A stretch of DNA of 64,000 nucleotides from Cyclina sinensis (Eukaryota > Mollusca > Bivalvia > Venerida > Veneridae). Under the pieces are notes generated by a model, which saw only the letters and a program-made list of their open reading frames with translations, was not told where the DNA came from and made no database searches. The translations under genes were made by a program, and so were the position numbers. Positions 48,773 through 63,720 of this stretch are shown here, one piece after another. How positions within the stretch are numbered: position 1 is the first letter of the stretch; each line of letters opens with the position of its first letter. Where the stretch lies: NCBI GenBank assembly GCA_012932295.1, contig JAAONU010000014.1:20912011-20976010 (forward strand), in the 5' to 3' direction.

Positions 48773-51700
48773 TATTTAAGCAGATATTTTTGAATGACAG
48801 TATGTACTTTTAGTTCCAAATAAAAAAATATTTGTTCGTAACATGGAATAAATCCAGTCATAAATAATCTGCTTAAACCATTTGATTGCTGGAAATTTAT
48901 TGAAATAGTGGCTTATTAACTACAATGAAAGGATGATCAGAAGGCATAACATTTTGTGTGGGTTTCCCATTCGAGAGGATAGAATGATAATTTTAAAACA
49001 ACAATAAAAATATTTTTACTACAGTTTTAACAGTCACATGTATAAATGATGTAAATCATGTTTCGACAGTAACATTTCTATATAAACGGTATTTTATTTG
49101 GCCTCTTAAAGTCACTAAAACAGGTACAAATTAATTCCGGTGAATATCCTGTGGATCAGACAAATGGTAGTCTAGAGTATTGTTTTGAAATTATTTGAAG
49201 AAATTGTGTAGCATTTTGAAAAAACTGATATTAACTTACGTGCAACTACGAAAACATCTGAATGTTTTTTGTCCAGTCACATTTCAAGAGGAAGAGATTT
49301 ATTTTTTTAACAACGCATTTCCCCTATAAAATAAAAAGTTCATCTGTGTTACTTTCCCTTCAGAAACGACAATTTGCAAAAACAGACAATTAATTTGAAG
49401 ACATCAAATAAAGATATAGCTTCAACTCCAAATGAGATCATGGCATAACTTTATGGAAATTTGTGACAACATATCGTTCTTCTATTGCTATAGTCAATGA
49501 AGATTTCATCTAAGACATATTAAATTGTGTCTTAGACAATCACATTGTTAAGTAGCCTCCCCAGATACACAATGCTACATTTTTTCCCGAAGTTAACAGG
49601 AATTAAGATAAAATAATAACTATTCGAGTGTAAAATTTGATAAACTGGAATTTTTCTGTTATAATAACAGAGATGTTTACACGTGAAAATGGTGAAAAAT
49701 ATCAAGTAATAAATGGATATAAAACGATTGATGTTTAAAAGAGAAACAATGAATCATTCTCAGCTTGCTTCCTAGGAATTTATTACGTACAGAAAACAAA
49801 TGAGTCCATTTAAACCTCTGACATTTAATTTTTCATCCTCATGGCTAACATATTATTTACTTTTCTTAAGGAGAAAGATATTCCAAGTAGACTACTTTAA
49901 ATGACAGGGACTCAGAAAATAATGCTTAAGTTAAATTTATTTATGAGGCAGTCTATCTCACCGCTTTCTCAATGAAAGTACACAGGGTTTGGAGTTTTAG
50001 CTTTAAAAGTACTTAAAACAATTGCAAAAATTGACAGCCATCGTCAAATAGGATATGTTGAGGGTTTTTTTCAGCGAAGAATATCGAGATGTCACCATTT
50101 AGAACTTATATCTAAATTCGAGTATACAGGACTTTGTACATGCATTAAAAAAACATGTAATTGAAGAAAAATATTAAAAACAACAGTAAACAGTTGTCAC
50201 GGACATTACGTTGTAGTATGTGTTCAATAGTTTGTTAACATGCCAGTGTACAGGATATTGCTCAAATATCCCAGTCTGGGACATGTGAGAAGATACTCTC
50301 TAAGTCACGAAAATGATATCTAGGGATGTGCTGTGTGGACGATTTCTACTTTTTATAATACATACGGAATCAGATGCATTTAGTTAATCAAAAACAATTG
50401 ACGAACTTTTGTATTTCAAATGATGAGTGCCACTTGCAATCAGCAAACGAGGGTATAAAATGTTGGACATTTGACTTTAAAACATGCAAAATGACTCAAA
50501 GACTTTAATGTGAAAATGATTTTTATGTATCTAATACATAATTCGTCCAAGAGGAGACTTAAATATATCTTCTTTTAGCTCGTCGTTCAAATACTAGTGG
50601 ATTAGAAAAATTGGATCCTATGAGAACAATAAAGCTTCCAAGTTCAAAGCATTGCACTGAAATAAAGTAAACCGATGGTAATCAAAGTTTACAAACAGCT
50701 TAAACAAAACTTAATACTGCAAATATTAAAACACATGTAGCTGACAAGCGTATTTGTAAATAAAATCCTACAAGCATGTCAAATTTGAAAGTGAGTTGTT
50801 CTTGTGATAGATGACAAAAGTTTGCATTTAAAAGACTGTCAAACGGAGCATTATAATGTTATGAATATCTTTATTATTTGTTCTGGACGTTACTTAGTAC
50901 AATTTAAGCATTTGGTCAATCATAAAATTGTATGAAAAACGGGTTATTCTTAAATTCCATGATTTAATTTTACCTTTAAATCAAGTGTAATGTAGTCATG
51001 CGTAACTGAATTGATAACAGAATTGAGAAAGTGTATGAAATTGTGCATTTGATGAATTAGAAAACTAAGATGCATGAGCTGAAATCTACATTTATCATAA
51101 AGTTCATAACAGCATTTCCTCTAAATACGAACTACTGTTTCATCAAAGGGTCAGATATTAACTTTCTAATGAATTCAGAAATTTAAAAAAATATGTTTAT
51201 ATTGGTTAAACCCTTCAGTTTTAAAGTAAATGTTTGGAACTGATATTGTTAGCATATTAGTTAACATGGTATTTGTGTATGATGTGGGAACGGACTTAAA
51301 GTACAACACTTAAGAATGATTCTTATTTGATTTTGCATTCTAAGTGCCTGATATTGTTTCGATAAAGATTAAATAAAAATGTGCTATGTGAGTGTCTACA
51401 ATTTATTGTTTTATTCTACACCGTTATCTAAATCATTTACATTGTTTGTGAAAAACTGTAAATGTGTGACTGAAAAATAATTGCTAATAAAAAGTAAATT
51501 ATTCTTTTATTGGTCTCAGAGGAGCAGATTTTCTCCTAACGTGTCTAATAAAAGAATGAATTTGCATCCTTTTTACAGATTAAGTTACATTTTTATCTAT
51601 TGATTTCTTTGGAATACTTCCAGGACAACAATTTAACAGGACCAAATAGACAATTATATGTTGTTGCAATAGATTTTTATAAAGTTTTCTTCGTTCGAAA

Positions 51701-54700
51701 AAAGGTTTTTATTATGGACTAAAATAGTTCCAAAAGAATCATATTATTCACGAATAAAGCGGGATCATTTTAAGATATTTTATTTTTCAAAGTTGAGTAT
51801 CCAAGCAAAAATAATAGGTCATAAGAATTATATGAGCGTTTTTGCGTTATGCATTTTTTCAACTCATTTTTGTCTTAAATGATATAAACAAAGGCAATAG
51901 ATGGCTCATCGTTTTAATTTATCGTGTACGTGAACCTATCTGAACGATAAAATAATCAATAAAAGAAAAACGGTCTACATGTCTTGTAAATAAAAATGTC
52001 AGTCATCTTACTCACGAAAATAAAAGTCCTATCCAGAATGTAATGGCATATTTAAATAAAAATCCTTACCTTACCTCTACAAAGTATATGGTCTATAACT
52101 GAGGTTGTCGAAGTCAGGAAAGTATCATCAAACACCTCGAGGGACAAACTATGTTTACGAAAATCAAAAGGTCACACAAATTTCAACATAATTTTCAGTG
52201 AAGCTGCAACTTAATATGTAATTCTACTTTTAAATTGATCTAAAAATGACATTTAACATTTGGTCTCTATGGCAGACATACTGCGGAACTATAATGAGGT
52301 TAAAATTAATATTGATACACGAATGAATGTTTCTGTTCAATGTTTAAATCATACTGGATGGGCAAACCAATGCGTTACGCCATCGTGTCATAGATATACC
52401 ATTCCAAGTCTCTAACTCACAGGATTTATTTCGAAGTGAGTGAATGTCCGAAATCTGCTAAAATTTCAGGCACTCGATATCGTTTTTTTACATTTGGTCA
52501 TATATACTATTTAATCCTTAAAAAGGACGTAGAAAGTAACTACAAAAATCTCAACAGCAGCTGCTTAGTATTTCTTAAAATATTAATACTTTTATTTTGT
52601 CAGTTTCATTTATCCAGTTTTTAGTTGTTTCATTGGCCTTTATCGCATTATTATACGTTATTGTTAGAAATACATGCATTTGTTGAGAAGTATAATGCTA
52701 CATACCTTACGAGCTGAACAGAAAACATGTACAAGATACTGAATATAACACTTTAAGTGATGTGTTCGGAAGACAGAATCACTTAAGTTTATGGATAAAA
52801 TAAGTATCTTCTTCGAAACATAAGCTTCAATGTATACTCGAAGCAAAAAAAACAAACCAAAAAAACATGTGCCTGATTTCTTATTAACAAAAACGCAACC
52901 CAAATTCTAATTCCGTATTTCTCATTAGTGAAACCTCACAATCAGATCGAATCTGCAACAAGGAAAATTGGCATTTGCGACTCTCATCTTCGTATTATTT
53001 GACTAAACTTTTCCGAACGAGCTGTTATACGATTTCATTAGGAAACTTCTGTATTTGACCAAGATCTTTGATTGCACGTTAATCTCTGTCTAGACATCTG
53101 ATAAGGAGAGAGACAAATATAGACCTATTGCGTGCTGTGCTGCGTTAACAGCTAATAAGTGAACTTCGTCTTCTATATCCATTGCACTTTTATCACGGTT
53201 CTGCAAATCCAGTTATGTTTAAATAAATCTACGAATCCCCCCACCCTTCATCCTTTATAGACATATCTGAAAATCCCTCACGCTACTATAGCATAAATTT
53301 CATTTTCAACGAAACAAAATAACTCAACGATCTTGCTTGAAAGTTCCCAGACAAATACGTGAAGACGGCTCAAATTAACACATATTGTTAGAAGACTAAT
53401 TTTTAGAAGACTAAATATGACATTTCAAGTCTGTACATTTTACAAAGTGTTTCCATATGATAACTGCGATATTCCATGCACAGTTTGTCACTGAAAGGAC
53501 AGTTTTTTTTCTAGAACAGGCATGTTCAGCAAACTTCAATGTGCAAATATCTAATGAGTAATGTTTATAACTTTCTCCCTAGCTACCAAAATAATTTAAC
53601 TCCAGGCGTCGACTTTTAATCTAAAATGAGACGAAAATTTAAGAAGTATAGATTTTTTGTAATTATGTGAAACACGCAGAACAAATTTTTGTTGTGTTTT
53701 GCAAGGTAATCTTAAAATTATGAAAGAATCAAATAAAAATGTTCAAAGCGTCTGTAAACATATAATAATTCAATAAGGCGTTTTTGAATGTAGTTTAATA
53801 CTCCCTTAAAAAAACTCGTATACAGTTCGCCCATTGCTCAAAACAAATAACAGTTTAGTTCCCTCCCATCACAAGCCACCTGTTCTAAAACTGACACATT
53901 TTCACGTAATCACCACCTATCAAAGACAGATCGTATAATCATATTGTTTACTATCTATATCACTTGCCAGTTCCCGTTTCATTCAGAGAGTATGGCAAAC
54001 TGCCTAGAGACTAGCACAGATTTCACCTGATTTTGATCGAATAACATTTTACTAGAAAAGCCTGAAAACATTTCTTATACAATGTAATTTATATCAAATG
54101 TCTAACAATTGATGAAACACATCAGTTAGTCTGAAGCGAACTACCGTTTTGTGATGACATTTCAAACGTTAATTCCTTTTGAATAAACAATTGTTTTCGA
54201 TAATTCCGACCATAGTGAAATAAATTGCTATTATTTTATGACTTGTCTGCAAAATTAAAACGTGTTACCATAATAATTTAAAAACAGTTCAAACAATATT
54301 TTATAAATAATTTATTGTCTTTTCAATGCTATTAAGAATGTCAACATGTACAACATACAATATGGGAACTTGATTTTTTACAAAAAGATGCAATAAGCTC
54401 CTGCTAAAATTTATTTCATAGGATCAATAAAAAATAACATGTCCAAATCACTTACCGACGGAGTTCAAGAAACAGCACAACGCCTTTTTCCGGAGTCGTC
54501 CCTTAAGAGAAAATTTAAACAAATTTTAATTGGGGTGATTTGAAATAAACTTACTAAGATTCGTTACGATAGTAACAAACAGTTCAAGTTTGTTTATACC
54601 ATAATAGTTTGATATAGGTCTTGAAGACTGAAACGTTTCATTTACAAAATATTATGATGACCTAATGCTATCTTTATAGCGCCGATTGGTGGTCATTTTT

Positions 54701-54794
54701 TTGATTATCCCAAATATGAAAACAAGATTAAACTTATCGAAATGAAATGGACAAAAAGAGCATAAAGAAACAAGAGCGTTGCAAGGCGGAGCAA
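48509..54794. other. Non-coding AT-rich DNA, no recognised gene
   Basis: A (TTTA)n microsatellite lies at 48736-48778. The rest shows only short frames without motifs, for example 52436-52624 (plus) and 52664-52903 (minus). No other repeat structure stood out in about 6 kb. Confidence 0.5.
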
Positions 54795-55695
54795 AATACG
54801 CCCGCCAAGTAAGCAATTTGTTTCAATAACATATATCCACCTATAAAGTTTCAAGTCAATAGCTTTGATTATGTAGGACTATGGTCCAGACAAACATCAA
54901 GTACGAAAATTGAACTAAGGCGAATAATTTTAAAATCATGAAGTGTACAGTGATGGTTCTTGTGCACTGCACTCCGTCTCAATGAAATCTATCCGCCTGT
55001 GAAGTTTCAAGTCAATAGCTTTGATAGTGTTGGAGTTATGCTCCGGACAAGTTAATAAAACAAAGGGACATAACTCCATAATCATGAAGTATAGAGTTGC
55101 GGTTCCTGTGCACTGCACTTTGACTTAATAAGACCTTTTTATGTATCAAGTTTCAAGTCAATAACTTTGATAATGTAGGAGTTAAGCTCCAGAAAATAAA
55201 ATTAAACAAAGAGGAATTACTCCAAAATAATGAAGTGCAGAGTAATAGTTTCCGCATCAATGCGATCTATTTACCTAGGAAGTTTCAAGTCAATAGCTTT
55301 GATAGTTTTAGGGTTATGCTCCGGACAAGAAAATTAAACAATGTGGAAATACTCCAAAATCCTGAAGTGCAGAGTGATGGTTCTTGTCCACTACACTTTG
55401 TCCTAATGAGATCTATCCAGCCATGAAGTTTCAAGTCAATAGCTTTGATAGTCTTAGAGTTATGCTCCGGACAAGAAAATTAAACAAAGAGGAATAATTC
55501 CAAAATCAAGAATTGCTGCGTGATGGTTCTTGTGCACTGCACTCCATCTCAATAAGGTCTATCCACCTAGGGAGTTTCAAGTCAATAACTTTGATAGGGT
55601 AGGAGTTATGCTCCGGAAAAACATCAGGAGGCGGCCCGTCCGCCCGCCCGCCCATAATACGGGGAATAATACGGCCCGTCTTCGACGGACGTATA
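54795..55695. repeat. Repeat element with inverted ends and six ~146-bp tandem modules
   Basis: The left end AAAATACGCCCGCC and the right end, reverse complemented (TTATACGTCCGTCG), are similar. TTTCAAGTCAAT marks the modules at about 54849, 55005, 55151, 55283, 55429 and 55575. Each module also carries CTCCGGACAA-like and AACAAAGNGGNATAA-like phrases and a GTGCACTGCACT block. The right end is unusually GC-rich (GGCGGCCCGTCCGCCCGCCC). The frames across it are translations of the repeat. It resembles the element at 1409-2155 in its ends but not in its core. Confidence 0.85.
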
Positions 55696-58600
55696 AAAAT
55701 CTCACGACAAGGTTAGTCATGTTGATGAAAAACCAAGTATTACAGTATGTTTTTTGTTCTTTACCATATGTGAAAGACTTTTGTTTGTAAGTCTATTGTG
55801 ATCAGATTTAAGAGTAATATTGCAGTTCCTTAAATTATATGATAGTATAACTGTGTAAAAACTATACTTTTAAATATTACAACAATGTAAGAATTAAACA
55901 ACGACGGTTAATTTTTTTCAACAGAACTTCTTGCCAGTGATTGTCAAAATATCAAAGTACTATGTGTACACTAATGACATTTGCATAAATGCTACAATTG
56001 TTGTCGCATCAACAGACAACTAAATAAAATAAAAGTCAAGCAAACTAGCCTTTTAAGAACTTTATTGGGATTCATAGTGAACATTCCCAACATATTAACA
56101 GACAATGCCAAAACGAATAGGTAGCAAATAACTGGATTCTAGATTTAAATTAAGCTTTTATAAATGACAGAAGGATGGAACAAATAATCGATATTCAGTT
56201 TTCAGTTTCAATTTCAATGACAAGCGTCTCTATTAAATCTTAATACATCACTGATTCAAGTGTCTTTCGACGAGAGACATATTGAGGAAATTAGCAATAG
56301 GTTTATCTGCTTCTGCTTCCTATAGATCGCACGGAAGAAAGCAAACTACAAAATAAGAGTGTATGTTTGGGAAAAACGATTGTATGGACTGCGTAGACTA
56401 TTTCAATTGTTTATAAAAATCATACTAACGCATTTAATTCACACAATAAGACATCTAAATAATCTAGACATTGTTAATAATTTTATCAGACTTTAAAATA
56501 TATGAAGATACTATTTGATTTTAAGAGCTCCGGTCAAAAATCTTTTGATTGATCACACCCAGGTAGAAATTAAATTAATAGTTATTTTCTTTTCATATTA
56601 TTATATTTTTTTTAATTTCCTCTCATTGCAAGAACAATAACTTTCTATCTAAAATAAAAATATATTATTCTTTAAGCTTTGACACTTTAGATTGATGCAA
56701 GAAATCAAAACGTTTGTCTGCGGATAGACGGCAAACTGAATTAGGAGACGATTGTAACATAAAGAAGAGTTTGTATCATGCAGAATTCGAAACGAGTTCA
56801 TAACTGCAGAATGATTGTGTTACGAGACAATATTCTGTTTCAAATATTTATTTATAGTTGAGTGTATCGACTTGACTGTAGACATTGTATTATTACAAAA
56901 TAAATGTTTTCAAGGGCTCTGTGTCCTGATAGGTGGAAATATCAAGCTAAAGCGTTCAGCTTGTTAGAGCGAGCAGAGTATTTGTAACAGTCCGCTAAGT
57001 TTGCCTAAGCTACATATATATTCAATACAAACGTTATTTCTAAAAATGCAAAGACTGCAGAATGTTCCAAGGCTGTTTTCGATACCTTCCAAGATTAATC
57101 TAGAATTGCAATGTATTCAGTATGACATACTGAAGTGGACCGACGTCAATTTTTCGTAAATCTTCCTAATATTATAATGTAATTCAACATAAAACCATTT
57201 TAAATGCAAATTATTTTGGAAACAACGTCTTTGTTCATTTGTGAGAGTGACTGTAATGTTAAGAGTGAGTGACCAGAGGAACATATCAATAGAACAGATA
57301 TGACTGTTATAGGAATCTTGCGGAAAATGACAAGCGTAAGAAAGGTATGAATATTAAATAAGTCTGTGTGGTCTAGACATGTGTTACTGTACAAAAATGG
57401 CATGTCAAAAGTGTCTTTTCCTGACAAGGATTCAAAGTACACATCTAATTCTTTAGAATATTTGCAAAGGAAAGTAAGTGTGCGCACTAATAGAAAACAG
57501 GAATATGTTGATCTGAATGGAACATTGAAATGATAAAGATGTAAATTGCATATAATGAAACCTTGTTGATCTTGTATTTCAACCCTTAGAGATTTATTTT
57601 CATTTCTGAAAATGTCTTTTTAGATAGCACAACTCTTGAAAAGTATCTGCAGTATTATTGATGTTGGCAAATTATTTTGTAAGGTTTTGTTAAGGACTTA
57701 ACAAAGTTCTGAACTATAATTGATATTGCATTAAACAGAATTCAATTATGGTTATTATATAATCTTACATCTAATTAAACCCTTCGCTTAAAAGGTTGAT
57801 TTTTTGTCATTGTTGAAAGTGTTAAACCTTCAGTTAAATTTGATGTTTCTTCTCATTGATATCATATTTCAAGCCTTGATTTCTAATTTGTGCTGAAAAG
57901 CCTTAGAATTAATTTGCTTAATGCAAGTAGAGCTCAAACCTTGACTGAAATGCAACACTGCATTTGACATTTGTCATTTTTGAACAACAATTTGGTTCTA
58001 ACAGAAAGACAGAATTAAATATTCTCCTGTTAAACTATTGTTGACTTCATCATTAAGCTTTTTTGCGCAGATATCTGATGCTGAAGTTCGTCGATTACTA
58101 GATCATTACGATAGCTTTATTTTGTAATGTTACAGTGACAAATGCATTTAGCGATTTTATAACAACGATTCGGACAATTCAGAAAGAATTTGCATCAATA
58201 AGGTGTTATATAGCATTCGCTTTTTTTCCTTCATAGTTCGCCTAATTTAGGGAAAAGTTTTTTATCTCATAGAATCAGGTCAACATAACAAATAATACAA
58301 ATTTATAGGTATTACTTTGAGCACTTCTACCGAAGAAATTTTGTAAATCTATGTTTTGGTGTGTGCTCTGAGACCTTTCTTATACACCGTAATATCTGCT
58401 TAATATGTTTGGAGTAAATAACCCGACATTCTCGGAAATAATATTTCACATGACATGGTTAACAGTCACCGGTTTGTCTGGTCGCCAATCACTATTTCTT
58501 GTCCTTGAAGATACAGACTTGAAAGGCCACTTTTACATAGAATATTAAATAGGAAGATTTCAGTGAAAACGAAGCATAAATCTTTAACAACACTTTGTGA

Positions 58601-59869
58601 AGTCATTGCTTTTTGAGAAATGTCCGAGATGAATTTTGTCCTAACCATTTTTCACGTTGAAAATGGTTAAAAAAAGAAACTGATTTACCTTCAAAAACTG
58701 GAAAACCAGGCACTGATCGGCTGATTGAAAGGTTATGAGAAGGTGACCTTCTTTTGGTGACGTTCAGATCCTAATAGCAGAGCGTTATTTAGGAGCTGAA
58801 TTATATTAGATTATTTTTGTCTAAACTGCACCTCCAAAAGCCTCAAGGTACTTCTTGAAACTTATTAAATAGATCCCATATGGCAGAAATAGACTGCGCA
58901 CGAGCGATGACATTCAGCAAACTGATTTTGGAGTTATTATTATAGTTAATTTTTTAAGCTGATAAGACCTTGAACATACGTATTTGAACCTTTTTTCCAC
59001 AAATCTTTCAACGGAGGAGTATTGAGAATCAAACCTCAAATGTTGCGTTATTGCCCTTTGTTTATTTTTGTAACTGATTTTGTCCAGACAATTAATCCAA
59101 GAACCTTGATGATACAGTTATGAAGTTACATGTAAAGATAAAAGAAGTCAAAGGAACCATAACCCTCTTTTCCCATTTTAAGAGTTATTTCTCTCTACAA
59201 AGTGAATACCTTTATGTCTACTTCAGATGTTTCTTTTGAATTAAGGTATTAGAATACTAATAATCATGTTGTCAGCCTTCTTTGAATTGAGCTTTTTTTC
59301 AGAAATTTACTATCCTAGGACAAAATATAGACTATATAAGATAATTTCACCGTGGAGCTTTCAAGAAATGACTAATATTCACTTCAAACCTCACCGACTT
59401 AATGGGTTCATAGAGTAAAGAGAAACACAGTGTTTTTTCTGAGTCTGATTATAAAAATCAACTATTACTTTGTATGTAATCATTCACATTATGAAACCAT
59501 ACAGACTGTTGACAAAGGCAAACAAAAAGAAAAGCCGAAAGTGAGAAGAAACGAAATATGATTATAAACATGGCATTAATTTACCCCTCCCACCTTATGA
59601 GGGGATGTAATCAACTCAAACTTCACTATAAATCTTCAATGCTTCAAATTATCTACAATTATTTTTATTCATGTACAATTCTGAGCAATCAGGCAAAATA
59701 TCAAATATTTTTACAGTCTAGTTTTTGAAAAAATACCTGAAATCGATTTAGCATGTTGAAAAGCTTTGTTACAGTTGAAATATACCTAAAACGACAGAAA
59801 TTGAATTTAAATTTTATAAAAGTTATTGTTGTAAAACAATGTAAAACTGCCAAAACCTTGGGAAAAATG

Positions 59870-59960
59870 GCTTTAGTGGGGTTTGAACCGATTTCCTTCA
59901 GTGGAAATGTCTCAATCCTACATAAATAATGGAATTGAGTACTCTTTAGAGTGGAGGTAG
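59870..59960 (-). repeat. Possible eroded tRNA-derived repeat
   Basis: On the minus strand GGTTCAAACCCC matches the RNA polymerase III B-box consensus exactly, but the T-stem does not pair and no good A box or tRNA fold can be built upstream. It is more likely an old SINE remnant, or chance, than a tRNA gene. Confidence 0.3.
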
Positions 59961-62900
59961 GGTGTTAACAATCTAATACCTTAACATGGTACGTTTCGGG
60001 GATGACCAAACGATGCCCTTAATCTTGTTTAACCTAACAGAAGTAATTACATTTAAACGCTCAGACATTTCACTGTTTAAAAGAATTATGTGTATTGCGT
60101 TCTCTCAATCAAAATATAAAAGAGTGTTTGTTAAAAAGAAAGTGTTTTTGAAAATACAATCTTTCAGTATATTTTTGTTTAGAGACTCGCATACACTTCT
60201 CATGAAAAACGATCTAAGCAATATATTATTCATTATTCTCGCGATGGTTATGAATGCAATACTATATGGATGATATAAAGGCATTTTGTGTGCAAATTCA
60301 TATTGGCAACAAATCCTTTACATTTCTGTGTATGTAAATGTCCTATGTGAGTGACCAGAAGAAAATGTAAAGGGAACAGACGCGTCATGGTAAAAATATG
60401 CGTGAGTGATATTGTTATAAATGATTTCGTTGTGTAGATATATTTTATATTTAGATGTATTTCATTTTTAACCATTGACATGTTTGAAATATTCTGTATA
60501 AATACTTTTGGTGCAATATTTAAATGATTATCAAGTAAATCTCAAAATAGAATATCAAATAAAGGCAAAGTGGATTTCAACTTTAAATCGACCCTTTTGA
60601 ATTTTTACAAGCCTTGGCATGATGTCGGATTGATAGTTCTTTTCTCATTGCTTACAAAAAAGGAAAATGAGTTATTCCGAAAAAAATACTGTCAAAATAA
60701 CAAATTATTGTGAAATAACTACTGTCACGTTCTATTATAGGCATACACATAAAATCTATAGAACACAGAGGTTCCTTTAAATGTTTTCATGAAATACACA
60801 AACTTGATGAGACACGGCTGTTGAAAAGACCTGTAAATTGTTTTCTGACACGTAAGCGGAAATCATGAGTGTTGATGGAATGACAACATGTCACTCAAGA
60901 TTTAACAATTTGATTATCACAGAGAAACCTAGTGATTTTCCTTGATTACGTTAGCGTTTACGTCATTATCAATAGATACGACTGATAATTTCCGCAAATC
61001 TGTGAACCAGAATTTCCACACTTATATATTTACAGTTAAGGAGTGAGAAGGTTCAGAGTGCTTTCTTAGATAAAACATCTTATGTTTAGATACAGATTTT
61101 ATATGTAAGAAGCAAGGTCAAGGAAGCAAGCTTTGTATGGCTCGTGTACATGCGACATTTAAAGTAATAATCAAAAGCAATTATGCAAATGAATATAGCG
61201 TCTGAGATTTTTTATCCTAGTTTTGCCCCAAGACTAGAAATCGTGAAAGGATAATGAATAAATTGCTGTTGTAGGAGGTTATCATGAATTCTTCATAAGC
61301 ATGGCCCGATTCAGATGCATATCTTAAATTGCGTTTTATTTTCAAAGTCTAGTCTGTCTCGCTGGCAGTACCTCATTGTTGGAGGACTGGCACATTTCGT
61401 TCAGATAAAATAGATCATATTGGTGTATTTCACTTTTTATGCAAACGAGTTGTGAGAAAAAATAAGTTTTATTATATAAAATGAAGTAGTTGTCAATGTT
61501 ACTCTGTTAAGGGCCGTAAAATCTGTTTCACAGTTTTACAACCATACTTTTAGTTTGGAGTAACACAAACATTGTTTCGAAAATTTTGTTAATAAGATAA
61601 AAGCATATGTTTTGAAAATAAAATGGAAAAGGGCATATCATATGCAGATTAACTTTCAAGGCGGATATGTTTCATATAAACATATTCAACGGGATAAGAT
61701 TATACAGATAACCAGTTGAAGTACAGAGAATTAACGCTTTAAATATCCTTAGGTTGAGTATAATGCAATATATTTTCAGCTCAGTATTGAAGTGGTAAGA
61801 TGTTCTATCTTTCTCTTATAAAGGCATTGCATAAACAGAGGTATTAAAAGTATATGTCCTCGAAGTTCGTTCTGAGTTTTGAGTCAAAACGAGGCATAAA
61901 CTGTTTTATCTAATTAACACATTTATCAGATATCTTAACAGAACTCTTTGTGCTTATGACTGAGTAAAAATCTCTGTTCTAGTCTGAATTAATACTTCTT
62001 TTAAAGAAAATGATGCATACAATGGTGGTATTGAAAAGAATCTATCATTTTTATCCATTTTAGTTCTTGTTATTATCAATATTATTTTTATTATGTAATA
62101 TAAGGATTATTTCCTGTACAAGGTTGATATGCAATATATTAAACACTTACTAGGTGAAAGTATAAATTTCAATTCATATGAAACAATATGGAATTATATT
62201 TAATTGTACAAAACATCCATAATTACGAATTATGAAGTAGATCAACAAGTGTCTCAACTTTATTCCATGTTATAAAAAAATATTGATAAATAGTCAAGTT
62301 TTTATCTGTAGTGATTAAAAATTCAAAAACTCTCTACATACTTGGTCTTTTCAAGAAAATATTGAAAATATTTAAACATTTAAGTTTTGTCAACGAATAT
62401 CAATGTATTTAGGACAAATTATTACAAAATGATATTCGTCTTCAATGTTTCATGTGGACTAACGTATTGCAGAAGGTACAAATTGTCTTTTCAATAAAAA
62501 AATCAAGCTGATCAGTTAAGAATTTAAAATTTTGTTCTGAAAATTATTGTTAACTATTTAGGTAAACTTGATGTCGGTTCATGACTTAAAATACCTCCAG
62601 GTGCTGACGAAGCTATGAGGGACAAGGCATTGAAAGTATTTTGTATCCTGTTAATAGCCTACGTGAACACCGTTTTAGTTAAAAAATAACGCACATCGAT
62701 ACACTGTACTGTCTGTTTGTTTGAAACTTTTTTCTTTTCATTGTTTGTTCTACGTATTAAAATTGTTATCTATTGTAAAATGCGCGAATGAACTTAATAA
62801 AGTTAACGTTTTTTCTCTCGATGATAACGTATGGTCAGCGGTGAATAGAAAACCGTTTCGTTCTATAAACAAGGTAAGGGGCAGTATGCCATTTAAGAGT

Positions 62901-63366
62901 TGAAACCAGTTTGTTTTTTTCTATTTTTACATACTAAATAAAATATGTACATCAGTAAATTCACTTGAGATATGATATTTACTCCATTGTTATACAAAGG
63001 AAGGAGACAAAAAAGTAAAGTACTATATGATTTTAAAAGTGTCTGATTTGCTCGTAAATAGAAAAGGGTATATATAGTGCTTATTCTGTCTCGAAAATAA
63101 AAATGTATGAAAGGCCTTATTAATAGTCCTTCAATGATACTTTATATGCGCAGCCTACAAATTCTGGAAACACGAAGGGTAAACTTTTTTCAAGACAAAG
63201 ACATGATTAAATTAAGTCAAATTATTCAATAAAACAAAGTTTTACATCAACAGACACCATGCAATACAAGATTAATCACTTTCTGATTGACAGTGTGAAA
63301 GAATAATTTAATCCGTCCAGCTTTATTAACAGAAGATGAAGTCTGTCAAATATAATTAAATTTGGA

Positions 63367-63720
63367 ATGTTCAATATACAAAAGCTTGTCTCCTTTAGAG
63401 ATGTTTCCATTTTTTCTATCTTTTCCAAAGACGGTTTCTCTTTTTTTTCTTCCTTTCCCTTTTTTTTTATTACGGTGATTATTATAACAAGCCGTAGAAA
63501 ATGTGCAATGGATTTGTATTCTCATGTTTGGTTCTGTCAAAGAAAAGAACATTTTTGTCATAACTTATCTTGCTTTCCTATTAAATGTCTAGACGGAAAA
63601 TTAATACATAATGAAACTCGATGTAGAAAATGTATTGTATCACATTTTCGCTCAAAATTTACGTCAGACATTACGAGTAGGAAAACTTGCATGTTAAGTG
63701 ATCAAATAGGCATAAGTTAG
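63367..63720 (+). other. Weak candidate cysteine-rich exon (3' half)
   Basis: The second half of a 117-codon plus-strand frame (from about 63490) is rich in Cys and His, with CFPIKCLDGKLIHNETRC and then RKC. The spacing recalls small extracellular cysteine-rich modules, but no specific family can be named. A pyrimidine tract (63422-63469) followed by AACAAG at about 63485-63490 could be a splice acceptor, which would explain why the first half looks like non-coding T-rich DNA. No convincing donor is seen before the stop, so it would be a last exon. Confidence 0.18.

Noticed and set aside
55235..55790. Two plus-strand frames of 63 and 86 codons
   Set aside because: They translate the ~146-bp tandem modules; the frames follow repeat units and share peptides for that reason.
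59870..59960. tRNA gene candidate on the minus strand
   Set aside because: The B box matches, but T-stem and acceptor pairing fail.
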